Source: Vulcanimicrobiota bacterium (GTDB lineage Bacteria; Vulcanimicrobiota; Xenobia; Xenobiales; JADMJV01). From it: a DNA stretch of 28,743 nucleotides. The notes under the pieces are model-generated. The model saw nothing but the letters and a program-made list of their open reading frames with translations, was not told the DNA's origin and did no database searches. The position numbers were made by a program, and so were the translations under genes. The DNA is taken from the NCBI GenBank assembly GCA_023447635.1, contig JAEXNA010000168.1, forward strand, positions 1 to 28,743, read 5' to 3'. Shown here piece by piece: positions 1 to 7,003 of this stretch (position 1 is its first letter; each line of letters opens with the position of its first letter).

Positions 1-1
1 G

Positions 2-24
2 CCCCGGGGCCGGAAACGCCGGGG
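2..24 (-). repeat. GC-rich inverted repeat downstream of ssb
   Basis: A 6-bp perfect inverted repeat (CCCCGG at 2-7, CCGGGG at 19-24) lies 12 bases beyond the ssb stop codon. On the minus strand it would form a stable hairpin in the transcript. No T-run is visible, but the window ends here, so a U-tract terminator cannot be judged. Confidence 0.35.
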
Positions 25-36
25 ATGGGAGTCCGC

Positions 37-633
37 TTAGAACGGAATGTCGTCGATGCCCAACGAGTCGTCGGAAGGCGGGAATCCGCCGCCGCCGTGG
101 TCGTCGTACTCCGAGCCGCCGCCGCGCGATGACGAAGACGAAGAGCCGGCCATAGCCGGTCGTCCCGAGCCGGAACGGCTTCCGCCGCCTCCGCTACTTC
201 CGCCACCGTAGCTTCCTCCGCCGTAGCTTCCTCCGCCGCCGGAGTAGCCGCTGCCGCTACCGCCGCCGTAGCTGCGTTCGCCGCTGCGCTCGCCACCACC
301 ACCGCCGCCGCCGGGGGTGCTGCGATCAAGCATCTGCATTTCGTCGGCGACGACCTCGAAGGCGCGTTGGCGACGCCCTTCCTTGTCCTCGTAACTGCGG
401 ACCTGCAGTCGACCTTCGATCGCCACCAGCTTGCCCTTATGCAGGAACTCGTTGCAGATCTCGGCCAGGCGGCGCCAGGCCACCACGGGGATGAAGTCGG
501 TCTCGTCGTTCTTGCTCAGCTTGCGATCGACGGCCAGGGAGAAGTTGGCCACCGGTTGGCCGTTGGGAGTGTAACGAAGCTCGGGGTCGTGGGTAAGCCT
601 ACCGATCAGGATTACCTTATTTAAAGCTGCCAA
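37..633 (-). CDS. ssb: Single-stranded DNA-binding protein (SSB)
   Basis: Binds and protects single-stranded DNA and recruits replication and repair partners. The OB-fold begins with LNKVILIGRLTHDPELRYT and runs for about 100 residues. A long Gly/Ser-rich linker with a few Arg and Tyr follows, and the protein ends in the acidic partner-binding tip DDSLGIDDIPF. I prefer the TTG start at 633 (198 residues, MAALNKVILIGRL). It has GAGG at 642-645 with 8-base spacing, and the reading then begins where SSB homology begins. An upstream in-frame ATG at 669 (210 residues) has no Shine-Dalgarno motif. The gene follows rpsF, a common bacterial neighbour. A terminator after rpsF suggests ssb relies partly on its own promoter. 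The family call is certain; the start is inferred. Confidence 0.95.
   Translation of the reverse strand: MAALNKVILIGRLTHDPELRYTPNGQPVANFSLAVDRKLSKNDETDFIPVVAWRRLAEICNEFLHKGKLVAIEGRLQVRSYEDKEGRRQRAFEVVADEMQMLDRSTPGGGGGGGERSGERSYGGGSGSGYSGGGGSYGGGSYGGGSSGGGGSRSGSGRPAMAGSSSSSSRGGGSEYDDHGGGGFPPSDDSLGIDDIPF
208..237. repeat. 15-bp tandem repeat in the ssb linker
   Basis: Two perfect copies of GTAGCTTCCTCCGCC (208-222 and 223-237) sit in a wider Gly/Ser-coding low-complexity tract at about 190-310. On the coding strand they give the repeated peptide YGGGS. Copy-number change would alter only the length of the flexible linker. Confidence 0.8.
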
Positions 634-675
634 TGTATTAACCTCAGTTGTCTCTGTTGGAGACGTCATTCAGGT

Positions 676-722
676 GGCCAACGGTCTTTTGTTGGCCCCT
701 GGGACGGACGCCCTGGTCCGTC
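676..722 (-). promoter_or_regulatory. Two consecutive hairpins in the ssb leader
   Basis: Two perfect 7-bp inverted repeats lie between the proposed ssb promoter and its start. One is GACGGAC/GTCCGTC (703-709 with 716-722, 6-base loop). The other is GGCCAAC/GTTGGCC (676-682 with 691-697, 8-base loop). Neither is followed by a U-tract, so they look like leader structure and not terminators. A regulatory role is inference. Confidence 0.45.
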
Positions 723-735
723 GTGGCTGTCCCCA

Positions 736-764
736 GCTATACCCGCTTTCGGCTGTCTTGAAAA
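736..764 (-). promoter_or_regulatory. ssb: Possible sigma70 promoter for ssb
   Basis: On the minus strand TTTTCA (759-764), 17 bases and TATAGC (736-741) fit a weak -35/-10 pair. It lies just downstream of the rpsF terminator, where an ssb promoter would be needed. Both hexamers deviate from consensus. Confidence 0.35.
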
Positions 765-800
765 CCATTCCTACGGCGAATTCTAATTTGTTTCTCTTCG

Positions 801-841
801 AAAAAAGGAAACTCCCCCGAGCGACGCGGCCCGAGGGAGTT
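801..841 (-). terminator. Rho-independent terminator after rpsF
   Basis: On the minus strand, 26 bases past the rpsF stop, AACTCCC (835-841) pairs perfectly with GGGAGTT (810-816), with partial inner pairing. It is followed by TCC and six T's (806-801). The orientation fits termination of the rpsF transcript. It separates rpsF from ssb, although readthrough is possible. Confidence 0.75.
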
Positions 842-867
842 CTGGTGCTGACCGTGGGGCGCTGGTC

Positions 868-1161
868 TTACTGGTTCGAAACCACGTACATGCTGCGCAG
901 CACTTCGTCGGTAAGGCCCATCTGACGACGGACTTCAGCCATCCCGTCAGCCGAAGCCGAGAAATGCATGGTCACATAGAGACCTTCGCGACGGCCCTTC
1001 AGCTCGTAAGCGAAGCGACGCTTGCCCCAGGGCTTGACCTGACGGACTTCTCCGCCGTTGGTCTTGACGCTCTCGGCGAAACGCTCGATCAGCGCGGTGG
1101 TGGCATCTTCGCCGATGTTGGTTTCGACGATGTAGGTCACTTCATATTTGTTCTGGTTCAT
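868..1161 (-). CDS. rpsF: 30S ribosomal protein S6
   Basis: Small-subunit ribosomal protein that binds 16S rRNA together with S18. The 97-residue product starts MNQNKYEVTYIVETN and contains the S6 signatures VKPWGKRRFAYELKGRREG and YVTMHF in a single alpha/beta fold of typical length. The ATG at 1161 is chosen because a purine-rich Shine-Dalgarno (GGAAGGAAAG) lies just upstream and S6 homology starts there. An in-frame extension to 1263 would add 34 non-homologous residues and overlap the -10 element. The gene has its own promoter (1254-1283), a structured leader and a terminator. rpsR and rplI, frequent partners, are not in the window. Confidence 0.97.
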   Translation of the reverse strand: MNQNKYEVTYIVETNIGEDATTALIERFAESVKTNGGEVRQVKPWGKRRFAYELKGRREGLYVTMHFSASADGMAEVRRQMGLTDEVLRSMYVVSNQ

Positions 1162-1195
1162 GGATACTTTCCTTCCCGTGGACTTCGACTCAGTG

Positions 1196-1210
1196 GGCCG
1201 CCGCGCGGCC
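1196..1210 (-). promoter_or_regulatory. Hairpin in the rpsF 5' leader
   Basis: A perfect 6-bp stem GGCCGC/GCGGCC with a GCG loop lies in the predicted 86-base leader of rpsF. Flanking ACTC and GAGT on the minus strand can extend it across an internal loop. Many bacteria have an S6:S18-binding leader here for feedback control. Whether this is one cannot be decided by eye. Confidence 0.4.
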
Positions 1211-1253
1211 TCCGAGTGAGAAGGTTCGAGCCGTGAAGACTCGAGACCGAGGG

Positions 1254-1283
1254 AGTATATCACCGGGCCCGGTAGCGGCGCAA
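1254..1283 (-). promoter_or_regulatory. rpsF: Extended -10 sigma70 promoter for rpsF
   Basis: On the minus strand TTGCGC (1278-1283), an 18-base spacer and TATACT (1254-1259) are preceded by TG one base upstream of the -10, a good extended -10 promoter. Start of transcription is expected near 1247, giving a leader of about 86 bases. It lies just past the end of the upstream 1756-codon gene and gives rpsF independent expression. Confidence 0.7.
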
Positions 1284-1303
1284 CCCTTTTAGGAGCCGCG
1301 CCC

Positions 1304-4300
1304 TCAGGTGAACAGCGACATGAAGAAGGTGGCTACGATACCAACGGCCACCGTAGCTACCCAAAACAGACGGAAGGCCCGGCGGGCGACCTTGCTGTCG
1401 GAGTTATCCTCCCACCAGACCGAGGTCTGGGTCGAGAACAGGGCCACCGCCAAGCCGTTCAGCCCGACCGTCAAGGCCATCAACCAGCTTTTGGAGGCCA
1501 GACTGGGCAGGCTGGCCGAACCGGCCTGGAACTCCCAGAATCCGGTTCCGAACAGCGTCGCCCCCATCAGAGCCGAGGGCAGTAGCATCAGGGGCAGTAG
1601 GAACTTGCGCAGCTCTTCCTGGACCCCGAAATCCCAGCGGGAAAACAGCATCTTGACGGCGGCGGGTACGCCCGTAGCTCCGGGCAGGATGGCCAGCATA
1701 GTGAAGATCCAAAGCTTGATCTTCGGCCCCATCGGGATGTTGGCGGCGCTGTCGCCGATCACGTCAAAGGCTCGAACCAGGCTGGGCCCCATCAAGAAGG
1801 CGAACAGGTAGAGCACGAAAGCGCCGTAAGCGACCGAGGGCAACGCCATCAGCCCCAGCGCCTGCACCGTGCTGCGCTCGCGACTCCAGGAGGTCGGCAC
1901 CAGTCGCTCCATACGCAGCTCGATCCGCTCGTCCTGAGTGTTCAGACTCAGGCCGACTCGGCCCGTCGACGGCATATCCGAAGGGTCGATCTGGTAGGTG
2001 ACGCGCACCTCGTTCCCTTCGAAGCGCGCGGGCTGAACCTTGACGCTCGGATGGCTGGGCTCGACCGTCCCCTTAAGCTCGCCGCCGCCGGCGTTGCGCA
2101 GTTCGATAGTTCCGAAGTGACAACGTCCGCCTAGCTGACGCGAGTTCTTCAGCCCTTTATAGAACAGCTTGTAGTCGAGTCGGGTCGGCTCGACCTGCTC
2201 TTTACGGGCGCGGGCTTCGGCGCGTTTACGAGCTTTCTCCAGGCGCTCTTTCTTATAGAGCTCCATGACGGCCGTGCCCAGTTCGGCCTTCTTCGCGCGC
2301 TTCTTCTTACGCCGACGCAGTGCGGCTTCGGTTTCGGCTTCGGCCTCGCTGGCCGGGGTCGCTTCCTTCGCCGGGGTATCCGAAGCGGCAGCGACAGCGG
2401 GAGTCGGGCCGCTGCCCAGGTTGACGGTGCCGGTGCGCTGCTTCCTGGCGTAGGGAGAGTCCGCCGAGATAGCCGGCTTGGGCTCTTCTACCAGCGGCTT
2501 GGGACCAGAGAACAGGTCGTCGCTGTCGTAAGCGCCGGCGGCTCCGCCAAAAAAGTCGTCGCCGCCCAGTTCGACGGTCGCCGCGCCCATCAGCAGGTCG
2601 TCGCCACCTTCGGCGATCCCGCCGAGTTCGGTGGTCTTTGGACCGAGCAGCTCGGGGCGGATGTCGTCCGGGAAGTACAGGGCGGCATCGTCGGCCGCCA
2701 CCGCTTCGGTTTCCCGATAGAGCACTTCGTAGTAGCCACGGGCCGGAACTTGGATGGCGTAGTCGGGCAACACCATGTCCAGGTAGTCCTCGGCAAGCTC
2801 GACCACCATCTCTTCTTGACCGTCGGCGCCAGGATCTTCGGCGTAGTGTTCACAGATCGAGAAGAACGGCTTGGCGGCGTCGACCCAGCTGGTCAGGGCG
2901 GCCATACCGAAGTGGAACTCTTCGGTGTTGAGCGTGCCGGTCTTGTGGCGGACGCGACACCAGAACGAGAGCAGCATCTCGTCCACGGAAAGCGAGCCGG
3001 GTCCAGCCACGCCCAGGAAACGCGTATGAGCCCGAAGCTCTCCGTCCTCGCCGTAGAAGATATCTCGGATCTTCTCCTGGGTGTCTCCATTGGCCGAATC
3101 CTTGAGTACCGCTACGGCCTCGGCCAGCAAAAGCTCTTTTTCCCGCAGCGAAGCCTTGGGGTTGAAATGGGCCAGGACCGGCTTGCGGATCTCGGCGTCC
3201 TTGCCGCCCAGAACCGTGGTACAAAGTCCGGCGAAGTACTGAATAAGGTACTCGAAGGAGCTTCCGATCCAGGCGTTGGCCGCCCGACGGTCGTCCCCGG
3301 CTTCAAGCAGTCGCGTGATGTGTCCGATCAGAACCGGAGGACCCTCGGTGAGGATCGGCATGGGAGGCAGCAGGCCGGTAAACTCGGCCGGCGCTTCGAC
3401 AACCGCCTCGAACCCTTCCCCGGAAACCTCGGCGCCGCCCCCCGGAGCGACCAGTTCCAGGATCTCGGGAGCCAGTCGGATGACGTACTCCGGATCCACC
3501 ATCTCCAGGAAATCGTCACCGAAGGCGACTACGCCCTCGAGCTGACCTTCGTCAGATGGCTCTTCAAAGAGCTGTTCGCCAGCGCTGAACCAGGGGTTAG
3601 CAGCTCCGAGCCAGGAGCGCAGCAAAGGCAGGTAGATCAGCAGATCGCTTTCGCCTACCTCGTTGCGACGAGCGGCCCATTCTGCCAGCGGCCCCATTCC
3701 GGGCGGCAGTTCGCGCCGGGTCAGTCCGCGATACTGTAAGCTGCTCTTCGAGAACAGCTTGCCCAGCGACGCGCCCACGGCCGTGTTGGCAGAAAGGCTG
3801 TTGAGCGAGAGCACCAGCAAGCGCTCTTTCTCCTCGAGGGTGGCCTCGATGTGATAGAGCTCTTCAGCCGCGCCGCTCATCTCGCCGGTATCTCGCCACA
3901 GGGCAGCAGCACAACCGGCGAAGTACTGGATCAGGAAATCCAACGTCAAGCGGACCATCAGGCCGGCGCGAGCAAAGTCTTTCCGCTCCAAGCCCGCGTT
4001 CAGTTCGTCGACCACCGGCAGCAACACGTCGGGGGCGTCGCCCACGACGAAGACCGGCGCCAGCTCCGGGCGAGGCAGGTTCCAGCGGCTGGGAGAGACC
4101 TCGAGCCAGAGACCGGAGGGGGTGCCGTCGAGCGTCGATCCCGAGACCGAGGCCGCCCAACTCAGGGCGGCTCCGCCCTCTTCTTCCACGAAATCGACTT
4201 CGCTCTCCAGGAACAGCGGAGTCGCGTTCTCTAACCAGAAGGCCAGGATCGGCAAGTAGCGATGAGCTGTTTCGCGGCAGGCGCTACGCTCGGTGAGGGC

Positions 4301-6574
4301 GCCTTTTCCCGGCACCACGCCGCAGAGCTCAGAGAACTCCATGAAGGTGTCGGGCACCAGCCCTTCCACGCCCAACAGCCGGGTGTGCAGGTAGGCGCTA
4401 TTGGGGTCGGTGGCCGGAAGCAGGGTGTCATAGAACACCGACCAGACCAGCGTAGCAGCGTCGTGCCCTTCCCAGTGCTCTTCGAGCGCCGACAGCGAGG
4501 AGACGACCAACTCTAACTTGGTGGTCAGGTCGAAACGACCGTCCTCGACCTCGAAATCCCATAGCGCTTCGGAATCGATCTCTTGCAGAATCGAGCCAGC
4601 GATGCCCGCGAAGAACTGGATCATCAGGTCGAAGCAGCGCTGCATCTGTCCGCAGATCAGCAGCGAGTCGTTAGCTTCGATGGCGCCGTTCAGGTCGGTC
4701 AGCGCGGTCTGCAGCACTTCGGGATAGTCGGCGTCGACTGGGATCTCGTCAAAAACCTCGGGCGGCGGTCCCGTCACCACCGGATACAGCTGCACCGGGG
4801 CCGAGACGCTGATCTGCGGCGCGCTAGGCTTGTCCTTGGCAAAGTTCAGAACGGGCGGTACCCGGCGCTTGCCTGAGGCCGAGGCGTCGGCTTCGACTTC
4901 CACCTCGATGGGAAGCGCGGGAGGGCCGGCCGGCTCGGGGTCGGCCAAAGGACGAACCGGCGAGGACGCGGCCAGCGGAAGCTCCTCGGACTCGAAGTCG
5001 TCCGGCTCTTCGAGCACCTCGGGCTCTTCCCCGTCCTGCTCGGCCTCGGCCAACGGCGGTAGCGCGGGCGGCAGTGAAGAGAGCGGCGAAATCGAGGGAA
5101 CAGCCAGGTCGCCGAAGTCCAGGGCAAAGTCGTCCCGATTCAGCATCACCGTGGAATCCACCGGCTCCGAGGGTGGAGCGGCGAACGGGTTATCCTCTTG
5201 GGCCACGGCTTCGGCGGACCCCAGGACCGGAACAGAGGGAGCCAGCGACCCCAGCGCCTGAGTCAGGGTGGGTGGAGGCGTGAAAGGGGCATGGAACGGA
5301 TTCTCCCCTGCCGCTTCCGGGGCGGTGCCGAGTGCCGGTGCCAAACGGAAAAAAGGATTGTCTTCAGGTTTGACCACCTCCGTCGAAGACACGGCGGGGC
5401 GAGGGGCCAGGAACGGGTTATCTTCCAGCGGCTCGGGATCCAACTGCATCGAGGCCGCAGAAGCGGGACGAGCGCCGGCCCCTTCGGGGTCGGGCAAACT
5501 CTCCGCCGACGGCTCGACCGTCGCTACGGGCGGGATCGGCTCAGCGACCGGCGCGATGGCTTCGAAGACAGGAATGGGATCGGCGGCGATCGGCTCGAGG
5601 TCGGGCGGGTCCGCCGCCGCCGCAGCCGAATCGACCGGCGCCACGTCCGTCAAGTCGACAGAGGGTTCGGAGTCCGCCATCTCGGCGGTCGCCTGAGGCG
5701 ACTCGGGGGCGGGGTCTAGCTCTACCGGGTCGTCCGCAGCGGGTTCGGCCGTAGCGGGTTCGGTCGTAGCGGGTTCGGAGGTGTCCTCGGCCACAACCTC
5801 CTCCGGCACCTCGACGGCCGGCTCGGGCTCGTCCACAGAGAGCTCCGCCGAAGTCTCGGACGCGCTCTCGGTCAGAGTTGGCGCCGCTACGCCTTTGCGG
5901 GGCAGCATAGCCGCCAGCGGTTCGGGAAGATGAATCGGACCGACCGGGAGCTTTACCCCTTCGGCCTCGACAGTAAAGTGAATGGCGTTGGGGCCACTCC
6001 ACTCGAGTTCCGATTGCTTGGCGTCCAGGAAATAGGTCGCCGTCGCCGTCAGCCACTCTTTAAGAATAGGGAGGTAGCGCAGCAGTTCGCGGTTGGCTTT
6101 CGAGTCGTTCGACAAGTCGCCGGTCCCCGGCGCAATCGCGATCCACTCATCAATGTTGCGGTAGCCGCGGATCGGGATCCCGCCCAGGTCCAGCAGTCGA
6201 GCGTGCCGACGAGGGGTCGGAGTGTTGCGGGTGGCGCCGACGTAGAAGACGCCCCGCACCAGTTTGGAAAGGACATCCGTAGCGTTTTCGCCCAGACTCT
6301 CCATCCGTCCCTGTAGCTCGGCTCGAGCCTCGCCAAAGTCCATAGCCACGCCAGGGTCACCAGAGAGCTCCAGGTGCTGAGCGATCGCGCCAGCAACGCC
6401 CGAGAAGTAACGGGTTAGGTATTCGAAGGCGCGCCCCAGCACCCAGGCCGCCTGCATGGCGTCCGAGTTGAGCAGAGTCTCCTCGATCGCCTCGACCAGC
6501 CTGTGCAGCTCGGGAGGGGCCTCCCGAGGCGTCTCCGGCAGTGGGAGACCTGTGATTTTCCGACCCGTTGTCAT
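1304..6574 (-). CDS. Giant four-repeat protein with C-terminal membrane helices (unrecognised)
   Basis: I do not recognise this 1756-residue protein as a whole. It contains four copies of a helical domain of about 190 residues (roughly 22-225, 615-830, 848-1040 and 1078-1290). Each has a motif like FEYLIQYFAG (residues 50, 648, 878 and 1107) and, in three copies, a later YLPILxxWL helix (the fourth keeps SWVDAAKPFF). Residues 230-560 form a disordered Pro/Ala/Glu linker with four NPF motifs (386, 406, 425, 462). Residues 1325-1356 repeat DD[LF][LF]xG. A very basic helix (1420-1460) leads to a beta-sandwich-like region (about 1467-1560, ELRNAGGGELKGTV), then about five membrane helices (1568-1595, 1619-1644, 1655-1682, 1696-1714, 1735-1755). 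There is no signal peptide, so the long N-terminal part is probably cytoplasmic. The ATG at 6574 has no clear Shine-Dalgarno. It follows a receiver-domain gene by 69 bases, suggesting one operon. Confidence 0.9.
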   Translation of the reverse strand: MTTGRKITGLPLPETPREAPPELHRLVEAIEETLLNSDAMQAAWVLGRAFEYLTRYFSGVAGAIAQHLELSGDPGVAMDFGEARAELQGRMESLGENATDVLSKLVRGVFYVGATRNTPTPRRHARLLDLGGIPIRGYRNIDEWIAIAPGTGDLSNDSKANRELLRYLPILKEWLTATATYFLDAKQSELEWSGPNAIHFTVEAEGVKLPVGPIHLPEPLAAMLPRKGVAAPTLTESASETSAELSVDEPEPAVEVPEEVVAEDTSEPATTEPATAEPAADDPVELDPAPESPQATAEMADSEPSVDLTDVAPVDSAAAAADPPDLEPIAADPIPVFEAIAPVAEPIPPVATVEPSAESLPDPEGAGARPASAASMQLDPEPLEDNPFLAPRPAVSSTEVVKPEDNPFFRLAPALGTAPEAAGENPFHAPFTPPPTLTQALGSLAPSVPVLGSAEAVAQEDNPFAAPPSEPVDSTVMLNRDDFALDFGDLAVPSISPLSSLPPALPPLAEAEQDGEEPEVLEEPDDFESEELPLAASSPVRPLADPEPAGPPALPIEVEVEADASASGKRRVPPVLNFAKDKPSAPQISVSAPVQLYPVVTGPPPEVFDEIPVDADYPEVLQTALTDLNGAIEANDSLLICGQMQRCFDLMIQFFAGIAGSILQEIDSEALWDFEVEDGRFDLTTKLELVVSSLSALEEHWEGHDAATLVWSVFYDTLLPATDPNSAYLHTRLLGVEGLVPDTFMEFSELCGVVPGKGALTERSACRETAHRYLPILAFWLENATPLFLESEVDFVEEEGGAALSWAASVSGSTLDGTPSGLWLEVSPSRWNLPRPELAPVFVVGDAPDVLLPVVDELNAGLERKDFARAGLMVRLTLDFLIQYFAGCAAALWRDTGEMSGAAEELYHIEATLEEKERLLVLSLNSLSANTAVGASLGKLFSKSSLQYRGLTRRELPPGMGPLAEWAARRNEVGESDLLIYLPLLRSWLGAANPWFSAGEQLFEEPSDEGQLEGVVAFGDDFLEMVDPEYVIRLAPEILELVAPGGGAEVSGEGFEAVVEAPAEFTGLLPPMPILTEGPPVLIGHITRLLEAGDDRRAANAWIGSSFEYLIQYFAGLCTTVLGGKDAEIRKPVLAHFNPKASLREKELLLAEAVAVLKDSANGDTQEKIRDIFYGEDGELRAHTRFLGVAGPGSLSVDEMLLSFWCRVRHKTGTLNTEEFHFGMAALTSWVDAAKPFFSICEHYAEDPGADGQEEMVVELAEDYLDMVLPDYAIQVPARGYYEVLYRETEAVAADDAALYFPDDIRPELLGPKTTELGGIAEGGDDLLMGAATVELGGDDFFGGAAGAYDSDDLFSGPKPLVEEPKPAISADSPYARKQRTGTVNLGSGPTPAVAAASDTPAKEATPASEAEAETEAALRRRKKKRAKKAELGTAVMELYKKERLEKARKRAEARARKEQVEPTRLDYKLFYKGLKNSRQLGGRCHFGTIELRNAGGGELKGTVEPSHPSVKVQPARFEGNEVRVTYQIDPSDMPSTGRVGLSLNTQDERIELRMERLVPTSWSRERSTVQALGLMALPSVAYGAFVLYLFAFLMGPSLVRAFDVIGDSAANIPMGPKIKLWIFTMLAILPGATGVPAAVKMLFSRWDFGVQEELRKFLLPLMLLPSALMGATLFGTGFWEFQAGSASLPSLASKSWLMALTVGLNGLAVALFSTQTSVWWEDNSDSKVARRAFRLFWVATVAVGIVATFFMSLFT
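5739..5779. repeat. 15-bp imperfect tandem repeat in the giant gene linker
   Basis: Units beginning GCGGGTTCGG repeat every 15 bases at 5739, 5754 and 5769 (the third partial), encoding the EPAT-type peptide repeats near residue 270. This is replication-slippage-type low complexity in a disordered linker. Confidence 0.75.
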
Positions 6575-6643
6575 ACTCGTAGTGATTCGCTATTCCTGGC
6601 CTGTCACGGCCCCACCTCCAAGCGGAGGGAGAGCGTTTTCTCT

Positions 6644-7003
6644 TTACAGAGAAGGGGAGCGGCCGATCGGAAGACCGGCCAGGGCGGCTAATTCGTCTAC
6701 CGAACTTTCCAGAGCAGCCTTCCCTGTGGGCTTGGCGCCTACCCCTGCGTCGTCGGTCGCACTCCAGCAGTGCACCGGGATGTTCAGCGCCAGGCCGACT
6801 TCGTGCCCGTCACCGTCTGGCAGCGTCTTATCCATGATGATCAGCAGCGGGGGCTGCTCGGCTGCCTGCAGCTGCTCCGTCATTTCCGCCAGGGTCCGGG
6901 CCACCCTCAACGGTACGGACGGCTGACCCTTCTTCCAACTCCGCTGGAAGAGCGTCACGAACAGAGGATCGTCCTCGACTAAGAGCAGCCATTTCTCATC
7001 CAT
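6644..7003 (-). CDS. Stand-alone response regulator receiver (REC) domain protein
   Basis: A 119-residue single-domain phosphoacceptor. The N-terminus MDEKWLLLVEDDPLF carries the acidic metal-binding pocket (E10, D11, D12). LIIMDKTLPDGDG gives the phosphorylation site D58, S81 is the switch hydroxyl, and K91-P92 is the conserved lysine-proline pair. There is no output domain, so it probably acts by protein contact, as CheY-like proteins do. The ATG at 7003 overlaps the end of the upstream ATPase gene by 8 bases and is favoured over an in-frame extension to 7117, which would overlap far more and lacks REC homology. It lies between two P-loop genes and the giant membrane protein gene, so it may control one of them. 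No cognate kinase is adjacent. Confidence 0.85.
   Translation of the reverse strand: MDEKWLLLVEDDPLFVTLFQRSWKKGQPSVPLRVARTLAEMTEQLQAAEQPPLLIIMDKTLPDGDGHEVGLALNIPVHCWSATDDAGVGAKPTGKAALESSVDELAALAGLPIGRSPSL

Noticed and set aside
1165..1240. tRNA-like GGTTCGAGCC (T-loop-like) upstream of rpsF
   Set aside because: No acceptor stem, D-arm or anticodon arm can be formed around it; it lies in the rpsF leader.
2750..3739. 329-codon plus-strand frame inside the giant gene
   Set aside because: Antisense shadow; the minus-strand frame has internal domain repeats and membrane helices and is clearly the coding one.
6615..6653. Hairpins CCTCC/GGAGG and TTCTCT/AGAGAA between the REC gene and the giant gene
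   Set aside because: Neither is followed by a U-tract on the minus strand, so they do not support a terminator splitting the operon.
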